NCBI RefSeq assembly: GCF_035920345.1
Contig: NZ_CP109149.1
Coordinates: 1,116,001-1,180,000, forward strand
DNA: 64,000 nucleotides
Direction: 5' to 3'
From: Nocardia vinacea
GTDB taxonomy: Bacteria > Actinomycetota > Actinomycetes > Mycobacteriales > Mycobacteriaceae
The notes beneath the pieces were generated by a model, which had not been told where the DNA came from, searched no databases, and worked only from the letters and a program-made list of their open reading frames with translations. Below are positions 25,973 through 34,026 of this stretch, one piece after another. Each line of letters begins with the position of its first letter. Position 1 is the stretch's first letter. Position numbers and translations under genes: made by a program.

Positions 25973-26860
25973 TCAGCCCCGATCCCAGTCGTGACCCCAA
26001 TAGCTATCGGCGGTCATTTCCTCCGCGGTGTAGGTGTTCTCATCCACCAGCACGCCTTCGGTGCCGAATTCGAGATCCCAGCCGCCGGGTGTGCGGACAT
26101 AGAAGGAGATCATTTTGTCGTTGGTATGGCGGCCCATCGTCGAGGACAGGTGATATCCGGCCTTGTTCACCCGGTCGAGCGCACGGCCGACATCGTCGAG
26201 ACTGTCGACCTCGACCATGACGTGCACCAGCCCCGGGCCCTCCTGACCGCCGGAGGGGATCAGCGCCAAGCTGTGGTGGCGCTGATTCACACCGAGGAAG
26301 CGGATACGCACCGGGCCGTATTCGGGCGGTGCGGTCAGCCGGAACGCACCGCGCGGCAGGAACCCGAGGACGTCGGTATAGAAGTGGAAGGCGCCGTCGA
26401 GATCGGGCACCGGCAGCACCGCGTGGCCGAGGCCGAGTCCCGTAGTGACGAAACGGTTTCCATACTTGCCGACGACCGGACTGTGGTCCAGGACCGGTCC
26501 GTGGAAGATTTCGACGGTGGTGCCCGCCGGATCGCGGAAGGTGATCGCCTCCTCCACACTGCGGGCATCCGCCTCGGCCACGGTGAGCGCGGTGACTTCG
26601 ATTCCGGCCTGCTCAACAACTTCTCGTGCCGCGGCGAGTGCGCGATGGTCGCGGACCTCCCATCCGATGGCGAGCACCTTGTCGGTTTCGCCCGGCACCA
26701 GGACCAATCGTGCGACGTGCTCATCCATGCGCAGATAGATGGCGTCCGGATCCGGCCCGGTGCCCTCGGCGAAACCGATCACATCGAAGGCGAAGGTGCG
26801 CCAGGCATCCGGGTCGCTGACCGCGACCCGCACGTAACCGAGCGAGCTGATGATTGCCAT
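25973..26860 (-). CDS. hsaC: HsaC-like extradiol ring-cleavage dioxygenase
   Basis: A 295-residue two-domain type I extradiol dioxygenase. Iron ligands are visible as His146 (GLGHAVLPV), His213 (GLVHVMVEV) and Glu264 (WDLEFG). The sequence parallels mycobacterial HsaC along its whole length (SLGYVRV, IYLRMDEHVARLV, RHHSLALIP, SATLGRH-like STMGRH). HsaC cleaves 3,4-DHSA, the catechol made after steroid ring B opening. The start ATG at 26860 has AGGAG just upstream, overlapping the end of kshB. Given its operon with KshA/KshB, a steroid-derived catechol is the likely substrate, though it could be a paralogue tuned to a different one. Confidence 0.9.
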   Translation of the reverse strand: MAIISSLGYVRVAVSDPDAWRTFAFDVIGFAEGTGPDPDAIYLRMDEHVARLVLVPGETDKVLAIGWEVRDHRALAAAREVVEQAGIEVTALTVAEADARSVEEAITFRDPAGTTVEIFHGPVLDHSPVVGKYGNRFVTTGLGLGHAVLPVPDLDGAFHFYTDVLGFLPRGAFRLTAPPEYGPVRIRFLGVNQRHHSLALIPSGGQEGPGLVHVMVEVDSLDDVGRALDRVNKAGYHLSSTMGRHTNDKMISFYVRTPGGWDLEFGTEGVLVDENTYTAEEMTADSYWGHDWDRG

Positions 26861-26867
26861 ATTCTCC

Positions 26868-27872
26868 TCATTCATAGGTGACCCGGACCGCATCGGTGAC
26901 CGGAACCGCCTGGCAGGCAAGTACATAGCCGTCCGCCAGGTCTTCACGTTCCAGAACTTCGTTACGCAGCATTTTCACTTCGCCGTCGACTACCCGACAG
27001 ACACAGGCGCTGCAGGCGCCTTCGCGGCAGGAGTACGGAGCTTCCATACCGCGCGCGAGCAGCACGTCGAGCAGTACGGTATTGCGCGGCCAGGAGAATT
27101 CGTCCGTGGTGCCGTCGAGCTCGACCTCGAGGATGGCAGCGTCGTCGGTGTCTTCGACCTCGGTTTCGGCGAAAGGATCACCGGACAGCGAGATGAACTT
27201 CTCGACGTGCACCCGGTCCATGCCCAGGCGGTCGGCGGCTGTGACGACAGCGTCCATGAAAGGTGCTGGGCCGCAGACGAATAGCTGGCGCTCGAGCCAC
27301 GGTGCGAGCAAAGTGGTCAGTGTGGGCATCGACGGCAAGCCCTGCACAGACTCCAACCAATGCAGCACAACGAGCCGGTTCGGGTGCTCGGCGGTCAATG
27401 ACTTCAGTTCATCGGCGAAGATCACCGAGTTCTCGTCACGATTGGCGTAGATCAGCGTGCACCGGCCGCTGCCCAGCGCCAGTACCGATTTCAGGATGGA
27501 CAGCATCGGCGTTATCCCGCTGCCCGCAGCCAATAGCAGCAGATCTTCGTCGAGCGAATCGGGTGTGAAAATGCCTGCGGGCGGCAAGCTGTCGATTTTC
27601 ATGCCAGGAACAGCGTTATCGCACAGCCAGTTCGAGGCGTACCCACCCGATGTCCGCTTGACGGTGACCTCGAGTCGGCCCTCGTGCGGTGCACTGGACA
27701 GCGAGTACGAGCGTGCCACCGAACCGGTTCGTTCGCTGGGGATGCGCAGTGTCAGAAACTGGCCGGGCCGACAGGAAAGTCGACGCTCCGGTTCGGCGAC
27801 AAGCTCCAGCGAGACCGCATCTCGTGTTTCGGAAGTTACTCGAACAACTCGAAGCGTTACCGCCGCACTCAC
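26868..27872 (-). CDS. kshB: 3-ketosteroid 9-alpha-monooxygenase, reductase subunit
   Basis: A 334-residue FAD/NAD ferredoxin reductase. Order of domains: FAD-binding barrel with RIPSERTGSVARSYSL, NAD domain with AAGSGITPMLSI and FVCGPAPFM, and a plant-type [2Fe-2S] ferredoxin at the C-terminus with Cys282, Cys287, Cys290 and Cys320. It matches mycobacterial KshB closely, including the linker SWPRNTVLLDVLLA. KshB passes electrons from NADH to the Rieske oxygenase KshA. The gene lies downstream of kshA, separated by a small Cys-rich gene whose stop overlaps its start (ATGA). Confidence 0.94.
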   Translation of the reverse strand: MSAAVTLRVVRVTSETRDAVSLELVAEPERRLSCRPGQFLTLRIPSERTGSVARSYSLSSAPHEGRLEVTVKRTSGGYASNWLCDNAVPGMKIDSLPPAGIFTPDSLDEDLLLLAAGSGITPMLSILKSVLALGSGRCTLIYANRDENSVIFADELKSLTAEHPNRLVVLHWLESVQGLPSMPTLTTLLAPWLERQLFVCGPAPFMDAVVTAADRLGMDRVHVEKFISLSGDPFAETEVEDTDDAAILEVELDGTTDEFSWPRNTVLLDVLLARGMEAPYSCREGACSACVCRVVDGEVKMLRNEVLEREDLADGYVLACQAVPVTDAVRVTYE

Positions 27873-28096
27873 AGCAGATCCCCATCACGGGTACTCAACC
27901 CGACTTCTCCCGCACTGACGGCCTTTTCGATGCTGTCGCGCAATGCCGCACACCCGCGCACGGGACCGCCGTCGTTACATGCGAACTCGGCACAGTGCGC
28001 GCGAGCGACGGAGCTCCACTGCACGCTGGTGTGCGCGGAACTGAATTTGACCACCGACACCTGATTCCGGCAGGTATGGCAGGTGATGCAATCCAT
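27869..28096 (-). CDS. Small Cys-rich protein between kshA and kshB
   Basis: 75 residues starting MDCITCHTCRNQVSVVKF. Cys at positions 3, 6 and 9 make a CxxCxxC cluster, with more Cys downstream (AHCAEFAC, GCAAL). It begins 11 bases after kshA and overlaps kshB by 4 bp, so it is clearly an operon member and not a chance frame. The spacing resembles a metal or Fe-S site, but it does not match the [2Fe-2S] or 4Fe ferredoxin patterns I know. Possible roles are an extra electron carrier, an Fe-S maturation factor, or a zinc-binding regulator; none is shown. Confidence 0.72.
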   Translation of the reverse strand: MDCITCHTCRNQVSVVKFSSAHTSVQWSSVARAHCAEFACNDGGPVRGCAALRDSIEKAVSAGEVGLSTRDGDLL

Positions 28097-28107
28097 TACA
28101 GATCCGT

Positions 28108-29241
28108 TCAGGCGTCCGCGCGTTGCGCGGCCAGATTATCGGCGACCTCGGCCTCCCACGCCGTGACGGCGCGGGTGGTGTCGACCTCGAATTCGAAGCG
28201 GTCGGTCATCTTCGATTCCACCTCGGCGATATCGGTGTAGAACTGCTCGTACCAGCGCCGCAGCTGGTAGACCGGCCCGTCCTCCTCGCACAGCAGCGGA
28301 TTGTCGATGCGGGTCTTGCGTTCCCAGATCGCCACATCCTGCTCGAAACCGCGCCCGAGTCCATTGGCGAAACGTACCGCCATCGCATCGGCATCTTCCG
28401 GTGACAGGCCGGGCAGCTTCTTGACGATCGCGCCGTACTGCAGCACGAATTTGGTGGGCGAAACCGGGTAGTGGCAGTTGATGAGGACGGATTCGACCGT
28501 CTGCCCGCTGGATTCGTTGACGAGGTAATCGATCATGTAGGAGGGTCCGTAATAGTGCGCCTCCGAACGCAGCGTGTTCTCCGCGCCCGCCTCCTTGGCC
28601 AATTCGCCCTGCACATCCGCGCGTCCGATCGAGGTCATGTATTGACTGGCGATATGGCCCTCGAAGACATTCTTGAAGTAGGTTGGAAAGGCGAAGTGCA
28701 CGTAGAAGAAATGCGCCATATCCACGACATTGTCGATGACTTCGCGGCAGTTCGCGCCCTCGATGGTGATCTGGTTCCAGGTCCAGTCGCTCCACTCATC
28801 ACCGAACACACCCTCGATGCGGGGGATCGTGATATCCGCGGGCGGCGGATTGCCTTCGGGATCGTTCCAGATGAACAGCTGCCGGTTCTGCTCCAACGTG
28901 ATCCACGATTTGGTGCGGGCCAGCGGTGGTACGCGGCGCGCGTAAGGGATTGCGGCACAACGGCCATTGCCCCGCCAGCGCCAATCGTGGAACGGGCAGG
29001 CGATGGTGTCGCCCTTGATAATGCCGTCGCCGAGGTTGCCACCCATATGTCGGCAATAGGCATCGAGCACATTGAGGGTGCCGTCCGCGCTCGCGAAAAC
29101 CACCAGTTCGGTGCCGAAGATTTCGATGGTGTGCGGTTTGCCGTCGCGGAAGTTGTCGGCGAGGCCGACGCAGTGCCAACCCCGGGCATATCGGGTGGGC
29201 GGGGTGCCGGTGTCGATCACGCGCACCTGATCGTCGGTCAT
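28108..29241 (-). CDS. kshA: 3-ketosteroid 9-alpha-monooxygenase, oxygenase subunit
   Basis: A 377-residue Rieske oxygenase. The Rieske [2Fe-2S] ligands are Cys63/His65 and Cys82/His85 (CRHMGG and CPFHDW). The mononuclear iron ligands are His177, His182 (DMAHFFYVH) and Asp302. It aligns through its length with mycobacterial KshA, for example PTRYARGWHC, TYFKNVFEGHIASQY and PVYQLRRWYEQFY. KshA hydroxylates C9 of 3-ketosteroids, which with a KstD dehydrogenation opens ring B. GAGGA precedes the ATG at 29241. The reductase KshB is two genes downstream. Steroid rather than another substrate is well supported. Confidence 0.95.
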   Translation of the reverse strand: MTDDQVRVIDTGTPPTRYARGWHCVGLADNFRDGKPHTIEIFGTELVVFASADGTLNVLDAYCRHMGGNLGDGIIKGDTIACPFHDWRWRGNGRCAAIPYARRVPPLARTKSWITLEQNRQLFIWNDPEGNPPPADITIPRIEGVFGDEWSDWTWNQITIEGANCREVIDNVVDMAHFFYVHFAFPTYFKNVFEGHIASQYMTSIGRADVQGELAKEAGAENTLRSEAHYYGPSYMIDYLVNESSGQTVESVLINCHYPVSPTKFVLQYGAIVKKLPGLSPEDADAMAVRFANGLGRGFEQDVAIWERKTRIDNPLLCEEDGPVYQLRRWYEQFYTDIAEVESKMTDRFEFEVDTTRAVTAWEAEVADNLAAQRADA

Positions 29242-29330
29242 GGTTCCTCCACGTTCGTCGGGCTGTCGTTTCGATGGTTCGGCGCGGCGATGGACGCGCA
29301 AAGGTGTGGTCTCACTGGCCGGGAGACGGC

Positions 29331-29807
29331 TCAGGCAGTGGTAAGGCGCTCGAATCCGGAGCGGTAGAACAGCAGCGGATCGGCCTCGCGACCCGCGCCG
29401 AGTGCGGTGACATGACCGATGACGATGGTGTGATCGCCGCCGTCCAGCTCTCCGCCGAGCTCGCAATCGATCCACGCGATGGATCCGTCGAGTAGCGGCG
29501 AACCGTTGGGGGAGCGGGTCCAGTCGAGTCCGTCGAATTTGTCGGGTCCGCTGCGGCCGAGCTGTTTGCACACCTGCTCCTGATCGGCGGCGAGCACGTT
29601 CACGCAGAACTTGCTCGCCGCGCGGATCCGCGGCCAGGTGGTGGAGGTCCGGGCCGGGAACAATGCCACGGCAGGCGGATCCAGCGATAGTGCGGAGAAG
29701 GACTGGCAGGCGAACCCGATGGGTTGCGCGCCGTCCAGGGCGGTGATCGCGGTGACTCCGGTGGCGAATCGGCCGAGGACGGCCTTGAAGTCGAGCACGA
29801 CGGCCAT
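29331..29807 (-). CDS. hsaB: HsaB-like flavin reductase
   Basis: A 158-residue member of the short-chain flavin reductase family. GRFATGVTAITA, PIGFACQSFSALSLDPP and KFCVNVLA track mycobacterial HsaB. HsaB supplies reduced flavin to the 3-HSA hydroxylase HsaA. It is the first gene of the operon leading through kshA, kshB and the HsaC-like gene. No HsaA is seen here, so the partner may be the luciferase-like oxygenase at 11347 or a gene outside the window. It is about 30 residues shorter at the C-terminus than typical HsaB. The ATG at 29807 has AGGAG at short spacing; an operator-like site lies just upstream. Confidence 0.9.
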   Translation of the reverse strand: MAVVLDFKAVLGRFATGVTAITALDGAQPIGFACQSFSALSLDPPAVALFPARTSTTWPRIRAASKFCVNVLAADQEQVCKQLGRSGPDKFDGLDWTRSPNGSPLLDGSIAWIDCELGGELDGGDHTIVIGHVTALGAGREADPLLFYRSGFERLTTA

Positions 29808-29813
29808 GGCGCT

Positions 29814-29838
29814 CCTAGTTTCTACTAGAAATATTCCG
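29814..29838. promoter_or_regulatory. Shared operator-like site (copy b)
   Basis: TTTCTACTAGAAATATTCCG lies at 29819-29838, immediately upstream of hsaB. It contains the perfect 13-bp inverted repeat TTTCTA-C-TAGAAA and matches the CTAnTAGAAATA(T/C)TTC core, with one base missing in the final TTTC. Its closeness to the start codon suggests repression of the hsaB-kshA operon. Confidence 0.65.
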
Positions 29839-29995
29839 TTTCGCCATGAAGGTAAGCGGCGCGCGCAGTGGGCTGTCAATGCTCGGTTCCGGCTACCGAG
29901 AAGATCCGTAGCGATCTCCGTAGTTTCCGCGATTCGACGTCGTCCGCGTGACGGCACTGTGATTGGGGACACAAGCGGGTATGCCGAAAACGGAC

Positions 29996-30020
29996 ATGCC
30001 TAATCGAAATACTTCTAAGC
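29996..30020. promoter_or_regulatory. Shared operator-like site (copy d) before iclR
   Basis: ATGCCTAATCGAAATACTTC followed by TAAGC, ending 28 bases before the IclR start codon. A -10-like TAAGCT (30016-30021) overlaps its right end. Together with copy b it gives two sites in the same divergent region, which is what an autoregulated IclR protein controlling the hsaB-kshA operon would show. Confidence 0.65.
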
Positions 30021-30048
30021 TGTATGAGCTACACAATGGAGGTGCGCC

Positions 30049-30891
30049 ATGACGGTCGAGGTGCTGACCGGTCCGGGATCCGACGAGCTGTTATCGGGTC
30101 CGGGTCGTCCGACCACCCGGCCCGCGCAGCCGCCGGTTTCCATGATCGAGCGAATGACGCTGATCCTAGACGCTTTCGACGGTTCGACACCGACTCTGAC
30201 GCTGCTCGGATTGGCCGAGCGAACCGGCCTGCCGCGGTCTACAGTGCACCGCATCCTGGACCAGATGATCCGGCTGCGCTGGTTGGCGCACGCACCCGGC
30301 GGCTACCGCCTCGGCATGCGTCCGCTGGAACTCGGCGGACTCGCCGCCGACCACAATGAGATTCGCGATGTGGTGAGTCCGCTGCTGCACGAGCTGTGTC
30401 AGCGGACCGGCATGGTGGGCCACCTCGGCGTGCTCGATGGACGCGAGGTGCTGTACCTGGACAAGGCCGGTGGCCGCTACACCGCGAGCATCCCGACCCG
30501 CCTCGGCGGCCGGATGCCCGCGCATTGCACAGCCCTCGGCAAGGCGATGCTGGCCTCGCTGGAGCCGAGCATTATCGAGACCTCCTTCCGGGACCGGTTG
30601 CCGCAATTGACGCCGCGGACCATTTGCGACCGGGCGGAACTGCACCGCGAGTTGGCGCGGATCCGGCATCGGCAGGGAATTGCCGTGGACATCGAGGAGT
30701 CGGTGACCGGGATCTCCTGCGTCGCGGTGCCGATTCGCGGGCGCGGAGCAGCCATCGGCGCACTCTCGCTGTCCGGTCAAGTCGGCGGGGATCGAACGGC
30801 GTTGGATACCGCGCGTTTGGCGCGGGTGCTCGTCGAGGTTGCGCACGAGGCGGGCCGGGCGCTGTTTCCGCGCCACGCTCGGTGGCGGTGA
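30049..30891 (+). CDS. IclR-family regulator of the hsaB-kshA operon (inferred)
   Basis: 280 residues. A flexible 30-residue N-terminus is followed by a winged helix-turn-helix (MTLILDAFDGS..LTLLGLAERTGLPRSTVHRILD) and an IclR effector domain with the conserved AHCTALGKAMLA motif and DIEESVTGISCVAVPI. The ATG at 30049 has GGAGG six bases upstream. It is divergent from hsaB-kshA, with two related operator-like sites between. The AT-rich GAAATAyTTC core resembles known IclR-type targets (GGAAATnATTTCC class). Control of the steroid operon is inferred from position. Confidence 0.93.
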   Translation: MTVEVLTGPGSDELLSGPGRPTTRPAQPPVSMIERMTLILDAFDGSTPTLTLLGLAERTGLPRSTVHRILDQMIRLRWLAHAPGGYRLGMRPLELGGLAADHNEIRDVVSPLLHELCQRTGMVGHLGVLDGREVLYLDKAGGRYTASIPTRLGGRMPAHCTALGKAMLASLEPSIIETSFRDRLPQLTPRTICDRAELHRELARIRHRQGIAVDIEESVTGISCVAVPIRGRGAAIGALSLSGQVGGDRTALDTARLARVLVEVAHEAGRALFPRHARWR

Positions 30892-31104
30892 TTCGGGTCT
30901 GTGGCGTCGTGGTCGGGGCGAGACATCTCGGCTGTGGTCGCGTCAACCGAGTTGTCCGAACGGACGCGGCGCACCATTTAGCTCGCTGCGCGTGAAGTGC
31001 CGGTAAGTCAGTGCGTGGCCCGGCGAAATTGTGCGCGCGACCTGCCTGCGTGTGGTGTGGTGCTCGGCTAGCGTCGGGGGTGGGACCTCATTGAGGAGGG
31101 CGAT

Positions 31105-32250
31105 GTGATCTACAGCGATGAGCATCAGGAGTTCCGGGCACTGGTTCGGCGGTATGTCGAGCAGAAAATCAATCCACGCGTCGACGAGTGGGAACGGGCC
31201 GAGTGGATGCCGCTGCACGAGATCTTCGCCGATATGGCGAAGCTCGGGATGCTGGGGCTGGAATACGATCCGGCCTACGGCGGCCAGGGTGCGGACCATC
31301 TGTTCACGGTTGTGCTGTGCCAGGAGCTCGGGCGGGTCGCCCACGGCTCGTTCCCGATGGCGCTCGGGGTGCAGGTCGCGATGGCGACGCCGTCGCTGCA
31401 CGCGCACGGCAGCGAAGAACTCAAACAGGAGTATCTCGCGCCCGCTATGCGCGGCGAAATGGTCTGTGGTGTAGCGGTTACCGAACCGGAAGCGGGTTCG
31501 GATGTGGCGGGGATTCGCACGCACGCCCGGCGCGACGGTGACGACTGGGTGATCAACGGCTCGAAGATGTTCATTACCAATGCCGTTCAGGCCGACTGGC
31601 TCTGCACCTTGGTGCGCACCTCCGACGAGGGCGGCTACCGCGGCATGAGCCAGATCATCATCCCCACCAGCACCCCGGGCTTCCGGGTCGACCGCAAACT
31701 CGACAAGCTCGGTATGCGCGCCTCCGACACCGGCCTGCTCACCTTCGACAATGTCCGAGTTCCGGTGCGCAACACCATCGGTGAAATCGGCCGCGGCTTC
31801 CAGCAGCAGATGTCGCAATTCGTGATGGAGCGCATGTTCGCCTCCTACAGCGTCCCCATCACCTGCGCCATCGAACTCGAGGCCACCCGCGACTACGCCC
31901 GCGACCGAAAGCTGTTCGGCCACCCGCTCAGCGCGAACCAATACCTGCAATACACCTACGCCGAACTCGCGGCCCGCGTCGACATGCTCCGCGTCTACAC
32001 CGAGTCCACCGCCCAGTCCTACATGGCAGGCACCGATGTGACTCGGATGGCCACGATCTCCAAACTGGAGGCCGCCCGCCTCGGCCGACAGGTCGCCGAC
32101 TGGTGCCTACAGGTGCACGGCGGCATGGGGTACATGGAAGAAACCTGGACCTCCCGCGCCTACCGCGACAGCCGCCTGCTCAGCATCGGCGGCGGTGCCG
32201 ACGAAGTCATGCTCCGCGTGCTGTCCATGATGGACGGCTTCACCGACTGA
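31105..32250 (+). CDS. Acyl-CoA dehydrogenase
   Basis: A 381-residue acyl-CoA dehydrogenase. It shows the family signatures AVTEPEAGSDVAGIRTHA (FAD/substrate loop), the GSKMFITNA strand, RDYARDRKLFGHPLSANQ, and QVHGGMGYMEE near the C-terminus. The start is GTG at 31105, four to five bases after GAGGAGG. It is monocistronic, in the same direction as the IclR gene. It could act in beta-oxidation of a steroid side chain or ring-derived acyl-CoA. It is not an HsaA-type hydroxylase, because the acyl-CoA dehydrogenase motifs are intact. Confidence 0.93.
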   Translation: MIYSDEHQEFRALVRRYVEQKINPRVDEWERAEWMPLHEIFADMAKLGMLGLEYDPAYGGQGADHLFTVVLCQELGRVAHGSFPMALGVQVAMATPSLHAHGSEELKQEYLAPAMRGEMVCGVAVTEPEAGSDVAGIRTHARRDGDDWVINGSKMFITNAVQADWLCTLVRTSDEGGYRGMSQIIIPTSTPGFRVDRKLDKLGMRASDTGLLTFDNVRVPVRNTIGEIGRGFQQQMSQFVMERMFASYSVPITCAIELEATRDYARDRKLFGHPLSANQYLQYTYAELAARVDMLRVYTESTAQSYMAGTDVTRMATISKLEAARLGRQVADWCLQVHGGMGYMEETWTSRAYRDSRLLSIGGGADEVMLRVLSMMDGFTD

Positions 32251-32333
32251 ACGAGCCACTGCCGTCGCACAACCTCTGCCTTATGCGAGACAGCCGGTCG
32301 ATATGCGACAGCGCCGATGTCGTGGCTTGGGCC

Positions 32334-33263
32334 TCAGTGCGGGATCGAGTCGATGATCGCGCGTGCGCCTTGGCGCAGAAGGTCCGCGCCGACGAAGAAG
32401 CCGAGGGCGCTCGGGTCCTCCGGGACGCCCCAGTGTTTGGCGTCCAACCACTGGCTGCCGTCGAGGTTGAAGACCTTGCCGTGCAGAGTGAGTCGTCCGG
32501 TGGGGTCGGTCGTCGCGTGTCCGGCGATCGGGGAGTTGCAGTGGCCCTGCAGTGCGTGCAGCATTGCCCGCTCGGCATCCGCGTGACGGTGGGTGGCCGG
32601 ATCGTCCAGGCGCGCACCGAGATCGAGTAGTTGGGTGTCGTCGTGGCGGCACTGCAGTGCGATCACGCCGGCCCCGATCGGCGGGCACATGGTGTCCAGG
32701 TCGAGGGTTTCGGTGATCCGGTGCGCCTGGTCGACGCGGTGCAGGCCGGATACGGCCGCGATCAGCACATCGATATGGCCTTCTTCGAGGCGCGCCAATC
32801 GGGTATTGACGTTGCCGCGCAACGGTTTCACCGCAAGATGCGGATAGTGCAGCCGCAGCTGTGCGGTCCGGCGCACCGAGCTGGTGCCGACGACCGTGCC
32901 CTCGGGGAGATCCGCGAGTGGTGCACCGGTGCGCGTGATCACCGCATCGTGCACGTCCTCGCGCGGCAGATAACCGGCGAAGGCGAGCCCTTCCGGCACC
33001 GGAATATCCCCGGGAATGTCCTTGAGGCAATGCACCGCCAGATCGGCCTCGTCATCGAGCAGGGCTCGATCGATCTCCTTGACGAAGGCGCCCTTACCCC
33101 CGAGCTTCGACAGGTCGCCCATCCACCGATCGCCCGCCGTGGTTACCTTGACCAGCTCGCTCTCGACGCCGAGCCCGGCCAGCAATCCGGCGACCTGCTC
33201 GGCCTGGGCCAGGGCCATCGGGCTGGAGCGGGTGCCGATCCGAATAACGCGCGTACGCGACAT
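32334..33263 (-). CDS. hemC: Hydroxymethylbilane synthase, stand-alone divergent copy
   Basis: A 309-residue porphobilinogen deaminase. It shows RIGTRSSPMALAQAEQV, GGKGAFVKEID, the catalytic Asp82 (LKDIP), GTSSVRR and the dipyrromethane-cofactor Cys242. Several invariant positions differ: VHCLKD in place of VHSLKD, GHCNSPIAG in place of GGCxxPIG, and IAAVSGLHRV in place of LAxAGLxRL. In actinobacteria hemC normally sits with hemA, hemD and hemB; here it stands alone. It may be a second copy for a special tetrapyrrole need or a functional variant. The convergent and divergent neighbours are unrelated to heme. Confidence 0.9.
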   Translation of the reverse strand: MSRTRVIRIGTRSSPMALAQAEQVAGLLAGLGVESELVKVTTAGDRWMGDLSKLGGKGAFVKEIDRALLDDEADLAVHCLKDIPGDIPVPEGLAFAGYLPREDVHDAVITRTGAPLADLPEGTVVGTSSVRRTAQLRLHYPHLAVKPLRGNVNTRLARLEEGHIDVLIAAVSGLHRVDQAHRITETLDLDTMCPPIGAGVIALQCRHDDTQLLDLGARLDDPATHRHADAERAMLHALQGHCNSPIAGHATTDPTGRLTLHGKVFNLDGSQWLDAKHWGVPEDPSALGFFVGADLLRQGARAIIDSIPH

Positions 33264-33326
33264 GCGGCGAGACTACTCCCGGCGCTCGCGCCCCGATCAC
33301 CGGGGCGTGTCCCGCTCAGCGGGACT

Positions 33327-33363
33327 TTGCACCCGAAATATGCCTAAGCGGTATAGTCCTATC
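33327..33363 (+). promoter_or_regulatory. Promoter of padR with shared operator-like site (copy e)
   Basis: TTGCAC (33327-33332) and TATAGT (33352-33357) make a plausible -35/-10 pair with a 19-bp spacer. The -10 ends six bases before the GTG start, and there is no Shine-Dalgarno, so the mRNA is probably leaderless. ATGCCTAAGCGGTATAGTCC (from 33340) matches site d at about 16 of 21 positions and covers the -10. A smaller TATGCC/GGTATA dyad may serve PadR itself. Confidence 0.5.
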
Positions 33364-33996
33364 GTGACCGAAGCGAAGTCTCCGGCGAGCGCCGAAGTTC
33401 CCGACCTGCCGACGACGAGTTGGGCCGTGCTCGGCATGCTCTCGCACGCCGACGAACTCTCCGGCTACGACCTGAAGAAATGGGCCGACTGGAGCCTCCA
33501 ATTCTTCTATTGGAGCCCATCGTTCAGCCAGATCTACGCCGAGCTCAAACGCCTCGAGAAACACGGTTACGCCACCTCGCGCACGGTGCTGCAGGACGAC
33601 GGCGTGCGCGGCAAGCGCATGTACGCCATTACCGCGAGCGGTCGCACGGCGGCGGCGCAGTGGGTGAACCACGCACCGGTGGAGGCGCCGGTGCTCAAGC
33701 ACAGTGTCATGTTGCGCGCCTGGCTGGGGCATCTCGCCGAACCGGACCGATTGCGCGAAATCCTCTCCGAGCACATCGGATATGCGGAGCGGATGCGCAA
33801 ACTCGCCGAGGTCGATGCCGAGGGCGCCGACGAGAATCCGGATTGGGCCTATCCGGGCGCGGTATTACGTTGGTGCATACGGCATTACGAGGCCGAGCGT
33901 GATTTCGCCGAGGCCCTGCTCGCCGACGTGGATAAACTCGCGACGAAGACCGCTCCGAAGAAGTCCGCGAAGGGCAAGGGACGCCGCGCTTCCTGA
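33364..33996 (+). CDS. PadR-family transcriptional regulator
   Basis: A 210-residue PadR of the longer type. The N-terminal winged helix spans SWAVLGMLSHADELSGYDLKK through YAELKRLEKHGYATSRTV. A C-terminal helical dimerisation part follows (MLRAWLGHLAEPDRLREILSEHIGY), and the end is Lys-rich (KKSAKGKGRR). The start is GTG at 33364 with a -10 box immediately upstream, suggesting a leaderless transcript. It lies just before ribBA. PadR proteins commonly respond to phenolic compounds, which would suit a catechol-producing pathway; this is inference. Confidence 0.92.
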   Translation: MTEAKSPASAEVPDLPTTSWAVLGMLSHADELSGYDLKKWADWSLQFFYWSPSFSQIYAELKRLEKHGYATSRTVLQDDGVRGKRMYAITASGRTAAAQWVNHAPVEAPVLKHSVMLRAWLGHLAEPDRLREILSEHIGYAERMRKLAEVDAEGADENPDWAYPGAVLRWCIRHYEAERDFAEALLADVDKLATKTAPKKSAKGKGRRAS

Positions 33997-34016
33997 TCCC
34001 GCTCACTGAGCGGGAT
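33996..34016. terminator. Hairpin between padR and ribBA
   Basis: ATCCCGCTCA (33996-34005) and TGAGCGGGAT (34007-34016) form a perfect 10-bp stem around one base; the stem begins at the last base of the padR stop codon. A related GTCCCGC-TCA-GCGGGAC hairpin lies before padR, near 33309-33325. Confidence 0.6.
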
Positions 34017-34026
34017 GGCGCTTGCT

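Noticed and set aside
28471..29367. 298-residue plus-strand frame opposite kshA
   Set aside because: Antisense to a well-identified Rieske oxygenase; no start signal and no family features.
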